A stretch of 64,000 bases of DNA from Leptospira sp. (GTDB lineage Bacteria; Spirochaetota; Leptospiria; Leptospirales; Leptospiraceae). A program made the position numbers and the translations under genes. The stretch is taken from positions 16,751 to 80,750 of the forward strand of contig JAACWH010000025.1 in NCBI GenBank assembly GCA_009991425.1, read 5' to 3'. This document shows, in pieces, positions 37,352 to 46,451 of the stretch. Position 1 is the first letter of the stretch. Every line of letters starts with the position of its first letter. The notes under the pieces are model-generated. The model saw only the letters and a program-made list of their open reading frames with translations, ran no database searches and was not told the origin of the DNA.

Positions 37352-37575
37352 ATACCATAGCAATTTTTCTAATCGGCATATACAAAAAGTGGATTTCACC
37401 AGTGTTACCTGGAGCCTGTAGATTTACTCCAACCTGTTCTCAATATAGTGCAGAGGCATTTCAAGTTTACCCATTTCACAAAGCTTTGTATCTTTCCATT
37501 CATAGAATTCTAAGATGCAATCCATTTTCTCAAGGATTTGAAGATCCGCTCCCATACCCACATAAGAAGGATTAA
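37348..37575 (+). CDS. yidD: Membrane protein insertion efficiency factor YidD
   Basis: This 75-residue protein is a typical YidD: GIYKKWISPVLPGACRF, PTCSQYSAEAF and HRILRCNPFSQGF with the conserved cysteines. It acts with YidC in inserting proteins into the inner membrane. It overlaps rnpA by four bases and yidC follows after three bases. Confidence 0.94.
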   Translation: MNTIAIFLIGIYKKWISPVLPGACRFTPTCSQYSAEAFQVYPFHKALYLSIHRILRCNPFSQGFEDPLPYPHKKD

Positions 37576-37578
37576 ATT

Positions 37579-39540
37579 ATGCAAGAACGACAAGGAAGAT
37601 TATTTTTAGCTTTATTTCTCAGTTTAGGAATTTGGTTAGGAATACAGTACTTTTTCTTTCCGCCTGAGCTCAAAAAAGTAGATGGAAATCAAACTTCGGA
37701 AGATGCTTCGCTGAAAGAAGCAATTTCCGATAGTAATAAAGATCCAAAGGTAGCTACTCAAGAAATTAACAAGCCAACTATCAAAGCAATACCTTCTGGT
37801 ATTAAGCCAGTTGATCCAGCTAGTATCAAAAAGTATTATATTAAGACTGAGCCTTATCTTATTGAATTATCATCATTAGGTGGTAGAGTTGAGAAATTTT
37901 TCATTCAAAATCACAAAGAGCCAGATGGTTCTGAGCTTCAAATACTTAAAGACCCAAAGAAGCATACGATTACTTTTGAAAACCAAGAGTATGTTGCTAT
38001 TGAAATTTCTAGACAACAAGGATTTGATTTCAATCTTATAGCTGACCAAGAAAAGATTCCTTATTCTTCTTTTAATGAAAGAAATTTCTCTTCATCTTTC
38101 GACGAAGCTAAGATGACATATGAATTTCAAATACAATCAGATGACAAAAGTTATATTTTAAAGAAAATTTATCAATTTTTTCCAAATGAAAATTATTTCA
38201 TTTATAAAATGGAAATTCGGAATTTAACTAATTCATCCTTAGTATTAGCTTCTCCTAAGAATCCTTTGTATTTGAGATCTTTTGGAAGTCTAGGTCCATT
38301 TACTAAGGCAGAATCAGAGATGAGTGATAGAGATAAGGCAAATTTTTTCCGCTACTATTATCTAGATGATTCTTTTAAGGACTTTCTAGATGGAACTACA
38401 ACGGCTGGTTTCTTATCTAATATCTTTGGAAATGACACAGAAGGTCAGATTTTTGATGTTCAGAAAGGTACTGGGGAATTGGTAGATTTTGCAGGAACTG
38501 GCTCTCGTTATTTTATCGCTGTTCTAGACCCTTTGAATCATAAGCCCGAAGGAGTTTTATTAGACACTCGTGCAAATAATACTTCTGGCGTTCTAATGAA
38601 TTACGATGATATTTCTATAGAAGCTGGTAAGACAGAAACATATGATTATGCCGCCTATGTTGGTATTCGGGAAGCCGATGGAATGGCCTTCCGTGATTCT
38701 AGCTTAGATCCAAAGAAGACTAAAAAAACACCATTTTATGGGCTTAGTGAAAGTCTAGATAAATCATTTAATCAAGGTTTAACGACTCCTTTTAGAAATG
38801 GAATCGTTTGGATTCTAAAGAAAATCTACACCTTTATTATACCGAATTATGGCTGGGCGATAATATTGTTTGCAATTCTTTTCAAAGCGGTGTTCTTCCC
38901 ATTGAATCAGAAACAAGCTGATAGTATGAAGAAGATGCAAGAACTTTCTCCACAAATCAAAGAGATAAATGAAAAATACGAGAAAGATCCGCAGCTCAAG
39001 CAACAAAAAATTATGGAGCTCTATAAGACAAACAAAGTGAATCCAATGGGCGGTTGCCTTCCCATGTTGATTCAGATTCCTATCTTCATTGCACTATATA
39101 CAGCTTTTTCTGATACAGTGGATCTTTGGGAATCTCCCTTCTTATGGGTGAATGATCTAAGTGAGCCTGATACTGTTTATACTTTGCCATCTAGTTTAGG
39201 TATTTTTGCACTAAATGTAAATTTATTGCCTTTGGTTATGGTTGGTTCACAGATCCTACAATCACGTTTCACAGTAGTATCTACTGATCCTAATCAGAAG
39301 ATGATGATGTACCTAATGCCTTTAGTTATGTTGTATTTCTTCTGGTCTATGCCCTCAGGTGTAACTTTGTATTGGACGATTCAGAACATTCTGTCCATTC
39401 TGCAGCAACTTTGGACGAATAAATTTGGGAAAGATAAGAAAGACGCTAAACAAGCTATTAAGGGAACGGAGCAGACTATTACAAAGCTTCCTCCTCGACC
39501 ACATAACAACAACCACCGTGGTAGAAGAAACAAAAAGTAA
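37579..39540 (+). CDS. yidC: Membrane protein insertase YidC
   Basis: This 653-residue protein has an N-terminal membrane helix (about 7-25), a large periplasmic beta domain (about 60-390) as in Gram-negative YidC, and the conserved insertase core (about 400-620) with [59 protein letters not shown] and the last helices. The tail is basic ([12 protein letters not shown]) and may bind ribosomes. It inserts and folds inner-membrane proteins alone or with SecYEG. Confidence 0.95.
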   Translation: MQERQGRLFLALFLSLGIWLGIQYFFFPPELKKVDGNQTSEDASLKEAISDSNKDPKVATQEINKPTIKAIPSGIKPVDPASIKKYYIKTEPYLIELSSLGGRVEKFFIQNHKEPDGSELQILKDPKKHTITFENQEYVAIEISRQQGFDFNLIADQEKIPYSSFNERNFSSSFDEAKMTYEFQIQSDDKSYILKKIYQFFPNENYFIYKMEIRNLTNSSLVLASPKNPLYLRSFGSLGPFTKAESEMSDRDKANFFRYYYLDDSFKDFLDGTTTAGFLSNIFGNDTEGQIFDVQKGTGELVDFAGTGSRYFIAVLDPLNHKPEGVLLDTRANNTSGVLMNYDDISIEAGKTETYDYAAYVGIREADGMAFRDSSLDPKKTKKTPFYGLSESLDKSFNQGLTTPFRNGIVWILKKIYTFIIPNYGWAIILFAILFKAVFFPLNQKQADSMKKMQELSPQIKEINEKYEKDPQLKQQKIMELYKTNKVNPMGGCLPMLIQIPIFIALYTAFSDTVDLWESPFLWVNDLSEPDTVYTLPSSLGIFALNVNLLPLVMVGSQILQSRFTVVSTDPNQKMMMYLMPLVMLYFFWSMPSGVTLYWTIQNILSILQQLWTNKFGKDKKDAKQAIKGTEQTITKLPPRPHNNNHRGRRNKK

Positions 39541-39557
39541 TCAATTAGAGGTTAGAT

Positions 39558-40280
39558 ATGGAAAATTATATTTTTGAAGCAGAAGCAAAATCTAAATCCG
39601 AGGCAGAAGAATTAACTTTAAAAACTCTTCGACTTGAATCTGGTGATTTGCGGTTTGAAGTTGTTGAATCTGGTAAATCTGGATTCCTTGGTATTACTCA
39701 AAAGAAGCCAGCTGTTGTTCGCGCCTTTGTGACTAATAACGATATACCATCGGAGAAGATCATCCATGGTGTAACATTGACTATCCTAAAGAAGATGGGC
39801 ATTGAAGCAGAAGTGGTTGGAATGGGTGATGTAGATGGCAAGATCTATGTTGAGATTTCCAGTAAAGAATCTGGCTTAGTGATTGGTAAACGAGGCTCAA
39901 CCTTAGATGCACTTCAATTTGTTGTGAATCTAATGGTTGATTCAAAAATTCGCCATGGCAGAAAAATTGTCCTAGACATTGAATCTTATCGCGACAAAAG
40001 AGAAATGTCTTTAATACGACTTGGTAAATCTGTCGCTTCCCAAGTAGCTAAAACTGGAAAATCAAAACTACTAGAACCAATGAATCCATATGAAAGAAGA
40101 ATTATTCATATGGCTCTACAAGAAGATGATAGGGTTTTTACTAGATCAGAAGGGAATGGAACTTTTAAAAAAGTGCGAGTTATCTCTTCTAAGGATCGCC
40201 ATAAGTATAAAGATCTTGAGCCTGTTAAGAAAGGATTTCCAGAAGGTCTACCTGCGGAGGATGAAGAGTTTTTTGAATGA
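39558..40280 (+). CDS. khpB: RNA-binding protein KhpB (Jag)
   Basis: This 240-residue protein has a Jag N-terminal domain (about 1-55, [21 protein letters not shown]), a KH domain (about 75-150, [16 protein letters not shown]) and an R3H domain (about 155-215, [14 protein letters not shown]). It binds RNA broadly and affects cell division and shape in other bacteria. GAGG precedes the start; the stop overlaps the ATG of mnmE (ATGA). Confidence 0.92.
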   Translation: MENYIFEAEAKSKSEAEELTLKTLRLESGDLRFEVVESGKSGFLGITQKKPAVVRAFVTNNDIPSEKIIHGVTLTILKKMGIEAEVVGMGDVDGKIYVEISSKESGLVIGKRGSTLDALQFVVNLMVDSKIRHGRKIVLDIESYRDKREMSLIRLGKSVASQVAKTGKSKLLEPMNPYERRIIHMALQEDDRVFTRSEGNGTFKKVRVISSKDRHKYKDLEPVKKGFPEGLPAEDEEFFE

Positions 40281-41680
40281 TCGTTGATACGATTGCTGCG
40301 ATATCTACGGCTCCAGGAATGGGAGCCATAGGTATCATTCGAGTTTCGGGATCTCAAACGATTCCCATTTGTTTACACTTTTTATATCCCTCTACTAATC
40401 AAACTATAAATCAAGAATACATTGAGTCTAACAACCGTAAAATGGTTTATTCTGAATTCAAATCAAAAGATAAGCTAATTGATAAGATAGTATATGTCTT
40501 CTTTAAGGGACCGAATTCTTTTACAGGAGAAGATTTAGTTGAATTTCATTTCCATGGGAATGGAATATTGCTTAAACAGGCGCTAAATGAAATATTTACT
40601 AAAGGTGCAAGACCAGCTGAGCCTGGTGAATTTACTAAGCGTGCTTATTTAAATGGGAAATTAAATCTCCCTGAAGCAGAAGCAATTGGAAGATTAATAC
40701 ACTCAAGATCACAATTTGAATTAGAACTCGCACAGAAGAATTTCTTTGGTGAAATCTCTAAACTTTCCTCTCGTCTTAGATCAGAACTTGTTGGTATTAA
40801 AGCGGAATGTGAGGCTGAGATTGATTTTTCGACAGAAGATTTAACCTTCGAGAGTTTAGAAGAGAGAAGAGGCAGGATTTCAAAAATTCGAACAATCTGT
40901 GATTCACTTCTATCAAAAGCAGCAAGAACTGAGACTATGATTGGCAGATCTAAAGTAGTCTTATTTGGTGAGCCAAATGTGGGGAAGTCTAGTTTAATGA
41001 ACGTTATACTAGGGAGAGAAAGATCTATTATCTCAGATCGCCCTGGAACAACCAGGGATTTTATATCGGAAGACCTTAATTTAAAAGGCGTTCCAATTCA
41101 GTTAATAGATACTGCAGGAATTAGAGAAACGGAAGATGAAATCGAACGCAAAGGAATTGAACAGAGTATGCGTGAATCTTCTTCAGCTAACCTTCGCTTA
41201 TTTTTAATTGATACTTCAAAGCCTTGGGATTTTTCGAATTATCTTGATAAGAACGACAAGTATCTTGCAGGAACTATTTTACTTGCCAACAAAATCGATA
41301 TTGCGGATAAATCCTGGTCAACTGAATCCATTCGATTAAAATTAAAAGCTTTGGATCTAAAATCAAATGTAGAAATTTTAGAAATATCTTGTAAGACGGG
41401 TCAAGGAATTCCTGAACTGATTCAGATTATGGAAGAGAAAATTTCTGATTCTGGCCAATCTGAAGAATATATTTTATTGGAAGATAGACAAAAATACCAC
41501 TTTCAAATGATTTCAGAATCATTATCTAGGGCTGATGATCTGATGTTAAGTTCAGCACCTGCAGAAATTGTAGTAAAAGAAATTGATGAAGCAGTAAGAC
41601 AGGTCGGAACCATCTTAGGTTTTGTTAGCAATGAAGAAGTCTTAGGAAGAATTTTTTCTACTTTTTGTGTTGGAAAATAA
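40277..41680 (+). CDS. mnmE: tRNA uridine-5-carboxymethylaminomethyl(34) GTPase MnmE
   Basis: This 467-residue protein has the formyl-THF-binding N-terminal domain ([21 protein letters not shown]), a helical domain, and the inserted G domain with G1 [13 protein letters not shown]3 [11 protein letters not shown] and G4 NKID. It ends with the catalytic Cys of CVGK (Cys464). With MnmG it modifies wobble uridines in tRNA. The partner mnmG, often next in the cluster, is not here. It is the last gene of the cluster. Confidence 0.95.
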   Translation: MIVDTIAAISTAPGMGAIGIIRVSGSQTIPICLHFLYPSTNQTINQEYIESNNRKMVYSEFKSKDKLIDKIVYVFFKGPNSFTGEDLVEFHFHGNGILLKQALNEIFTKGARPAEPGEFTKRAYLNGKLNLPEAEAIGRLIHSRSQFELELAQKNFFGEISKLSSRLRSELVGIKAECEAEIDFSTEDLTFESLEERRGRISKIRTICDSLLSKAARTETMIGRSKVVLFGEPNVGKSSLMNVILGRERSIISDRPGTTRDFISEDLNLKGVPIQLIDTAGIRETEDEIERKGIEQSMRESSSANLRLFLIDTSKPWDFSNYLDKNDKYLAGTILLANKIDIADKSWSTESIRLKLKALDLKSNVEILEISCKTGQGIPELIQIMEEKISDSGQSEEYILLEDRQKYHFQMISESLSRADDLMLSSAPAEIVVKEIDEAVRQVGTILGFVSNEEVLGRIFSTFCVGK

Positions 41681-41779
41681 AATCAAATTCAACTTAATGT
41701 TAAAAATTTATATTTATATTATAAAAATAATTTAAACAATTAACCTAATAAGTGTAGCACAAAAGAAAGCATTAATAAC

Positions 41780-41834
41780 GATTTCAGGCTGAATCATCTA
41801 TTTTCCGTGAAACGATAATCGCTCAACCTGAAAT
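41780..41834. repeat. Inverted repeat between convergent mnmE and Csp genes
   Basis: Nine-base perfect arms GATTTCAGG and CCTGAAATC (41780-41788 and 41826-41834) enclose 37 bases that can partly pair further. With no T run directly after, a terminator for either gene is possible but not certain. Confidence 0.4.
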
Positions 41835-41868
41835 CAATTCTTAAGTGAAATTTATTTTCTTATAAAAA

Positions 41869-42315
41869 TTAAATTTTACTCATTTCCTTTGCACAACTTA
41901 AACAAGAATCCATACAAGCTTTACATTCTTGGTGGTGATTTTCGTGCTTCTTACATTCTTTTGCACAGGCTCTACAAATATCTTCACAGAGACTTGCCAT
42001 TTTGCTTGTAAATTTTGATTCTTGGCTTGCTAATTGAACGAAAGCTTCACAGGCAGCGATTGTCTCTCTTGTAGCATTAGCACAGCTAAGCAATGTTTTA
42101 TCTCCAGCACCGAGTTCACGTATGCAGTGAGTTAAACAAATTTCAGCTTCCAATTTACAATGTACTGCTGCCATCATAGCCTTTGCATATTTTGATTTTG
42201 TCTTAGACTTCATTGTCATACCTGCGTGGGAACTTTCTTCGGCAACTAGTGAAGAGATTGCACTTACTGCTGCTATTCCTGCAGATGATTTAGCGATAAA
42301 TTCTTTTCTTGTCAT
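41869..42315 (-). CDS. Four-helix copper-storage protein, Csp family (DUF326)
   Basis: This 148-residue protein has an N-terminal MTRKEFIAKSSAGIAAVSAISS segment that resembles a Tat signal although only one Arg is present (RK instead of RR). The mature domain is a Cys-rich four-helix bundle with 13 cysteines arranged as CxxxC/CxxC along helices (CEDICRACAKEC, CKACMDSCLSC), as in copper storage proteins Csp1/Csp2. It should bind many Cu(I) ions and protect the envelope. It is downstream of, and on the same strand as, a Cys-rich lipoprotein gene. Confidence 0.82.
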   Translation of the reverse strand: MTRKEFIAKSSAGIAAVSAISSLVAEESSHAGMTMKSKTKSKYAKAMMAAVHCKLEAEICLTHCIRELGAGDKTLLSCANATRETIAACEAFVQLASQESKFTSKMASLCEDICRACAKECKKHENHHQECKACMDSCLSCAKEMSKI

Positions 42316-42382
42316 AATGATTTCCTTTCTCGTTTGTTTATTAATTTAAGATTTCTTATCCTAAATTAAAAGGTTTGTAATT

Positions 42383-42398
42383 GCATCTAAATAGATGC
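42383..42398. promoter_or_regulatory. Operator-like palindrome upstream of the Csp gene
   Basis: A perfect palindrome GCATCTA-AA-TAGATGC lies about 68 bases upstream of the Csp start and just after the preceding gene. The size and symmetry fit a dimeric regulator; no -35/-10 pair can be assigned with confidence. Confidence 0.35.
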
Positions 42399-42435
42399 TT
42401 AGTTTTAGTAAAAGATTGGATAAAAAAATTAATTT

Positions 42436-42855
42436 CTATATTAAGAGTCGTATAGTATCAAGTGATATTGAATAGGAAAGGTAGGGATATTCTTTTCTGT
42501 ATATTAACTTGTGAAGTGAGGAATGGAATTTTCTGAAAGAAAGTAAAGCAAAATCTGAATAAAGTATTTTAGAATATGATTTAAATGCATATATTTCTAT
42601 CGAATGAATAGGTTCTGAATAGGAAATTGCACATTTACAATCCTGATCATTAGAATCTTCCGAATCGTATGGGATCTTTGGATCTTTTTGTTCATCGCCT
42701 GTTTGGTGGCATGATGGTAAGAGATTGGAATCGGAGTAGGTATTGACTGAATTCTTTGATAAGGAGCTTAAACAAGAGGAAAGTGAGCTCTTGCAGGTTA
42801 TGAATAGAAGCATAGAGAGAAGTGAAACAATTACACTGTATTTCTTTGCTAACAT
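42436..42855 (-). CDS. Exported Cys/Asp-rich putative lipoprotein
   Basis: This 139-residue protein has a hydrophobic N-terminal stretch ending LLFITCKSS, a lipobox candidate (Cys21). The middle holds four further cysteines with an acidic stretch between them (SSCLSSL, PSCHQTGDE, DQDCKCAIS), a pattern that could bind a metal. No named family is recognised. The gene is followed by the Csp gene and is divergent from glutathione peroxidase, which suggests a metal- or oxidative-stress role by context only. Confidence 0.5.
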   Translation of the reverse strand: MLAKKYSVIVSLLSMLLFITCKSSLSSCLSSLSKNSVNTYSDSNLLPSCHQTGDEQKDPKIPYDSEDSNDQDCKCAISYSEPIHSIEIYAFKSYSKILYSDFALLSFRKFHSSLHKLIYRKEYPYLSYSISLDTIRLLI

Positions 42856-42865
42856 CTTTAATTAG

Positions 42866-42953
42866 ACTATTTAAGTTTCCGTATTTGTAAACAAATTTCT
42901 AATCTATTTTTAGCTTTTCTAAGTAGTCTTTGGAAATATACGGTCTAAATAGT
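42866..42953. promoter_or_regulatory. Inverted pair of motifs in the lipoprotein / glutathione peroxidase divergent region
   Basis: ACTATTTA followed by CCGTAT (42866-42884) recurs in reverse orientation as ATACGG followed by TAAATAGT (42938-42953). The spacing between the two sub-motifs differs (five versus two bases). Each copy lies close to one of the two divergent genes, as expected for one regulator controlling both. Confidence 0.35.
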
Positions 42954-42979
42954 ATAAATTTCAAGGTCAAAGAAATAAA

Positions 42980-43597
42980 ATGAACGAACATAGAATAAAA
43001 AAGTATAATCCAACTCGTACAGGTAAGAATAAATTTACACTACTTGGATTATCGCTTGTAGCTGTAATTTTTCTTTCATTTCAGCTTCCCATCCATAAAA
43101 TCAATTCTAAAGAGGTTAAGAAAATGAGTTTCCATAATTTTAAAGTAAAAGATATCAAGGGCAAAGATACGGATCTTTCAAGCTATAAAGGTAAAGCAGT
43201 ATTAGTAGTAAATGTAGCATCTAAGTGCGGTTATACTTCACAGTATGAAGGTCTCGAATCCTTATATAAAAATTATAAAGATAAAGGATTGGTTATCATA
43301 GGTTTTCCTGCGAATAATTTTGGAGCCCAAGAGCCAGGATCGGATGATCAGATAGCAGAATTCTGCAAATTGAATTATGGTGTAAGTTTTCCTATGATGT
43401 CTAAGATTTCCGTTAAGGGTTCAGATCAAAACGAAGTCTACAAGTTTCTAACTAATAATGCCCCCGAAAAGGGCGATGTGAAATGGAATTTTGAAAAGTT
43501 TTTAATTGGTAAGGATGGTTCTATTAAAGGAAGATTCAGTTCTGGAGTTACTCCTGGATCAAAAGAACTGGCAACTGCTATCGAAAAAGAATTATAA
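42980..43597 (+). CDS. Glutathione peroxidase family protein with N-terminal membrane segment
   Basis: This 205-residue protein has a hydrophobic segment (about 20-36), either signal anchor or signal peptide, then a glutathione-peroxidase thioredoxin-fold domain. The peroxidatic Cys is C83 in NVASKCGYTSQYEGL; the second conserved Cys is C129 in AEFCKLNYG. The FPANNFGAQEPG loop has Asn where most members have Gln after the first Asn-Gln pair, and WNF near 163 is kept. Bacterial members usually reduce peroxides with thioredoxin. The N-terminal segment suggests the periplasm or membrane. Confidence 0.82.
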   Translation: MNEHRIKKYNPTRTGKNKFTLLGLSLVAVIFLSFQLPIHKINSKEVKKMSFHNFKVKDIKGKDTDLSSYKGKAVLVVNVASKCGYTSQYEGLESLYKNYKDKGLVIIGFPANNFGAQEPGSDDQIAEFCKLNYGVSFPMMSKISVKGSDQNEVYKFLTNNAPEKGDVKWNFEKFLIGKDGSIKGRFSSGVTPGSKELATAIEKEL

Positions 43598-43622
43598 GTT
43601 TATTGAATTTGATTGTTTATGC

Positions 43623-44537
43623 TCAGAGAATTTTCAACTGAGCCAAATCTTCAGGTTTAAATATATTTTGAGATTTGCCAAATTGGATCCAATTTTCTGC
43701 AAGAGGAGGGTTGGATTCTTTTTTAGAAAGTATGTCTTCGATTAGATAGGTTTTTATTAACTTGTAACTGTGGTGGTTTTTTTCTCTAACTGCTATTGCA
43801 AAAGCTGAATCCCCTTCATTGTTTAGTAATGTGCAATCGACTTTTTCTGATATTAGAAATTCAATTGCTTGCGTTGCATCATTTTCGACAGCGTAGTGTA
43901 AGCAAGAATTTCCATCTGTATCTTTGGTATCCCAATCAACATTAGGAAACTTCTTATTGACTAATTTACAGATTTTGGCTTGGTCGTATTCACAGAATGT
44001 GTGTAAGGGAGAGTATTTATTTTTGCTAACATGATTTAGTAGTTCAGGTTTTGCTTCAAGAATTCGCTCAACAATTTCTTCTTCAGAGTATGCTGCTGCA
44101 ATATGAAGAATGGATTTACCATCTTCGTTCAGATTGAATAAACTTTCTTTATTTACAAGTGGCATTAATTCTTGGAACCAATCACTCTCATTAGCCTCCA
44201 GAGCCTTTTGAAGAAAATTTTTCCCATCTTTCTCTCTGGGTAAAAATGTATTTTTATCTAAAGAATTTTTGCAGAGCTGAAAGATTTCATCAGATCGTTT
44301 CTCAAATAGAATTGCCCAGGAGCTATTCCCATCTTGGTTGAGCTCCAAAGGACTACAACCTTGCTTCAATAGCAATTCAGTTATCTCAGGGTTTGAATTC
44401 TTTATAGCCCAATAAAGGGCTGTGCAGCCATATTTATCTTTTGGAAGAACTTCGTTTGGGCTTAGCTTTTTTAGAAACTGTTTTACTTCTTCTACTTGAT
44501 TCTGCCAGATGAGAGAGATGATTTCTTCCTTTTCCAT
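43623..44537 (-). CDS. Ankyrin-repeat protein
   Basis: This 304-residue protein has about six ankyrin repeats, for example [40 protein letters not shown] and [20 protein letters not shown]. There is no signal peptide. Ankyrin proteins bind partners; in bacteria they often sit beside an enzyme they inhibit or stabilise. Its start overlaps the 3' end of the GMC oxidoreductase gene on the same strand by about 104 bases, in a different frame, so the two are closely linked. Confidence 0.78.
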   Translation of the reverse strand: MEKEEIISLIWQNQVEEVKQFLKKLSPNEVLPKDKYGCTALYWAIKNSNPEITELLLKQGCSPLELNQDGNSSWAILFEKRSDEIFQLCKNSLDKNTFLPREKDGKNFLQKALEANESDWFQELMPLVNKESLFNLNEDGKSILHIAAAYSEEEIVERILEAKPELLNHVSKNKYSPLHTFCEYDQAKICKLVNKKFPNVDWDTKDTDGNSCLHYAVENDATQAIEFLISEKVDCTLLNNEGDSAFAIAVREKNHHSYKLIKTYLIEDILSKKESNPPLAENWIQFGKSQNIFKPEDLAQLKIL

Positions 44538-46245
44538 GGAATACTATGGAATCAATGCCTTGTTTTTTTTCAAATCCAAAAACATAAGGTGATTTACCTT
44601 CTTTGTTTGGAATAAAACTCATAGCTCTTTCTGTAAGAGCCGTTATAGTTAAGCTAGGGTTTACTCCTAGGTTCACTGTGATAACGGATGCATCACAAAC
44701 TCGAAGATTTTCGTAACCGTGCACTTTGTTCTCATAATCAATTACCCCTTGCGCGGCTGTGTCTCCCACTATACAACCACCCATAATATGACCTGTGATA
44801 GGTGCATCCAAGACTACATCCGTTATGGAAGATCTAGGTATTCCACCTGTAATTTTGGCTAGAACCTTACCAAACTCATTTGCAATTGGTATATAGGTTG
44901 GAGTTCTTTCACCCGAGGAAAGAGCTGAAGTCATAGATTTTGTAAATGGCCAGATGAATCGTCTGCGTCTTATTAACTTAACAGAATTATCTATGGTTTG
45001 CATTACAAGTAGGATGATTGATTTCTGGGCTAAGCCAAAAGGATTGGATGCCTTTAAGAAATAAACTGGTCGAGATACAATAGTCCACAACCACTTTGCC
45101 CATCTTGGTATGCTTCCTCCTCCATCCACAAAAGCAGAACCCATCAAGCCGAAGAAATCAGAGCCTTTGGAGTAGCGGACTGGTTCGATATGTGTATTTT
45201 CATCTGGATGAACTGAAGAAGTAATAGCAATACCTTTTGAGTAATCAACATCTTTACCGTACACAGTGATCGGAAGAATTGTTTCTGAATTCGTACGAAC
45301 TACATCTCCTAATTTAGGAGATAGGTTTTTTAATTTTCCTTCTTGTTGCATTTTGGTAAGCAGACCAACTGAACCCATTACAGAAGCAGAGATTACTACT
45401 GATCTTGCGCGGAATGTTTTTTTCGGGAATCCAAACCAACCAGTTGTAGATTCTGTATTCACTAAATATCCATATTCACCATTCTGATTGGGATCTTGTT
45501 CGCCTTCTGGGTTTAAAGGAATTAGATCAACTACCTTTGTTTCTGGAAAAACAACTGTTCCAAGTTTCTCTGCAAAAAATAAATAGTTCTTATCTAGTGT
45601 ATTCTTTGCTTTGAATCTGCATCCAACCATGCAGCCTCCACAGAAATTACAGGGGTTTCTTTCTGGGCCATCTCCTCCAAAATATGGATCGCCGTTGATA
45701 GCTTTTTTCTTCTTTTGATCTGTTCCAAAATAGATACCAACAGGTGTTTTGCGGAAGGTATCTTCTTTGCCAAATTCTTTGGCTGCTTCTAGAAGAAAAT
45801 GATCTGGTTCCCATAACTTAGGGTTTTCTTCTACGCCTAGCATAGTTTTTGCTACATCATAAAAAGGAAGAAGAGATTTCTCGCCTCCCATTTTGGAATA
45901 GGTAGAACTCTTGAAAAATTTCTCACCTGGTACATACAAAGTGCACGCATAAACTAAAGAACCACCCCCAACCCCAGCTCCACTCACGAGCATAAAATCG
46001 TTTAGAAGATTAATCCTTTGGATCCCATAGCAAAATAATTTTGGCATCCATAGATATTTTCTAAGAGACCAATTCGTTTCTGGAAAATCTTCAGATGCCC
46101 ATCGCTTTCCAGATTCAATAACAGCCACGGAATAGCCTTTTTGAGCCAAACGCATGGCGGAAACTGAACCTCCGAACCCTGATCCGATAATAATGTAATC
46201 AAAATCATAATGAGTCGATGAGTTGTTGTTAGATGATTGTTTCAT
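44434..46245 (-). CDS. GMC-family oxidoreductase (cholesterol-oxidase-like) with CxxCxxCxxxC motif
   Basis: This 603-residue flavoprotein has an N-terminal FAD-binding motif [19 protein letters not shown] (about 17-35), the GMC signature around [14 protein letters not shown] (about 87-100), and a C-terminal domain with [19 protein letters not shown] and [19 protein letters not shown]. It probably oxidises an alcohol such as a sterol. At residues 199-209 four cysteines are spaced C-x2-C-x2-C-x3-C ([13 protein letters not shown]), as in ferredoxin-type sites. The C-terminal 30 residues are rich in Lys, Arg and Ser, and are encoded in DNA that also starts the ankyrin gene. It is divergent from a flavin monooxygenase. 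Confidence 0.82.
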   Translation of the reverse strand: MKQSSNNNSSTHYDFDYIIIGSGFGGSVSAMRLAQKGYSVAVIESGKRWASEDFPETNWSLRKYLWMPKLFCYGIQRINLLNDFMLVSGAGVGGGSLVYACTLYVPGEKFFKSSTYSKMGGEKSLLPFYDVAKTMLGVEENPKLWEPDHFLLEAAKEFGKEDTFRKTPVGIYFGTDQKKKKAINGDPYFGGDGPERNPCNFCGGCMVGCRFKAKNTLDKNYLFFAEKLGTVVFPETKVVDLIPLNPEGEQDPNQNGEYGYLVNTESTTGWFGFPKKTFRARSVVISASVMGSVGLLTKMQQEGKLKNLSPKLGDVVRTNSETILPITVYGKDVDYSKGIAITSSVHPDENTHIEPVRYSKGSDFFGLMGSAFVDGGGSIPRWAKWLWTIVSRPVYFLKASNPFGLAQKSIILLVMQTIDNSVKLIRRRRFIWPFTKSMTSALSSGERTPTYIPIANEFGKVLAKITGGIPRSSITDVVLDAPITGHIMGGCIVGDTAAQGVIDYENKVHGYENLRVCDASVITVNLGVNPSLTITALTERAMSFIPNKEGKSPYVFGFEKKQGIDSIVFHGKGRNHLSHLAESSRRSKTVSKKAKPKRSSSKR

Positions 46246-46356
46246 TTTGCCACCATAGATAAGATCTCTTCCATTTTTAGAATCAATTCAGCTTGTTGTA
46301 AAATAGATTTTTCAGATTTTATTTTTTTTATTAAATTTCTAAATTCTAATTGATGA

Positions 46357-46421
46357 TTCATAGGTTATATGAAATAATCATAGAAAATTATGATTTGAAT
46401 TCGTTCAAGAAAGAACGAATT
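46357..46421. promoter_or_regulatory. Three successive palindromes between GMC oxidase and flavin monooxygenase
   Basis: Three inverted repeats lie head to tail: TTCATA-GGTTA-TATGAA (46357-46373), AATCATA-GAAAAT-TATGATT (46376-46395) and AATTCGTTC-AAGAAA-GAACGAATT (46398-46421). All arms are perfect and the last two share a six-base spacer. They are 31-95 bases ahead of the monooxygenase ATG and 112-176 from the GMC ATG. TetR-type operators often have this form. Confidence 0.55.
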
Positions 46422-46451
46422 TGCAACTAAGTTCTTTTAAGGGTGAATGCT

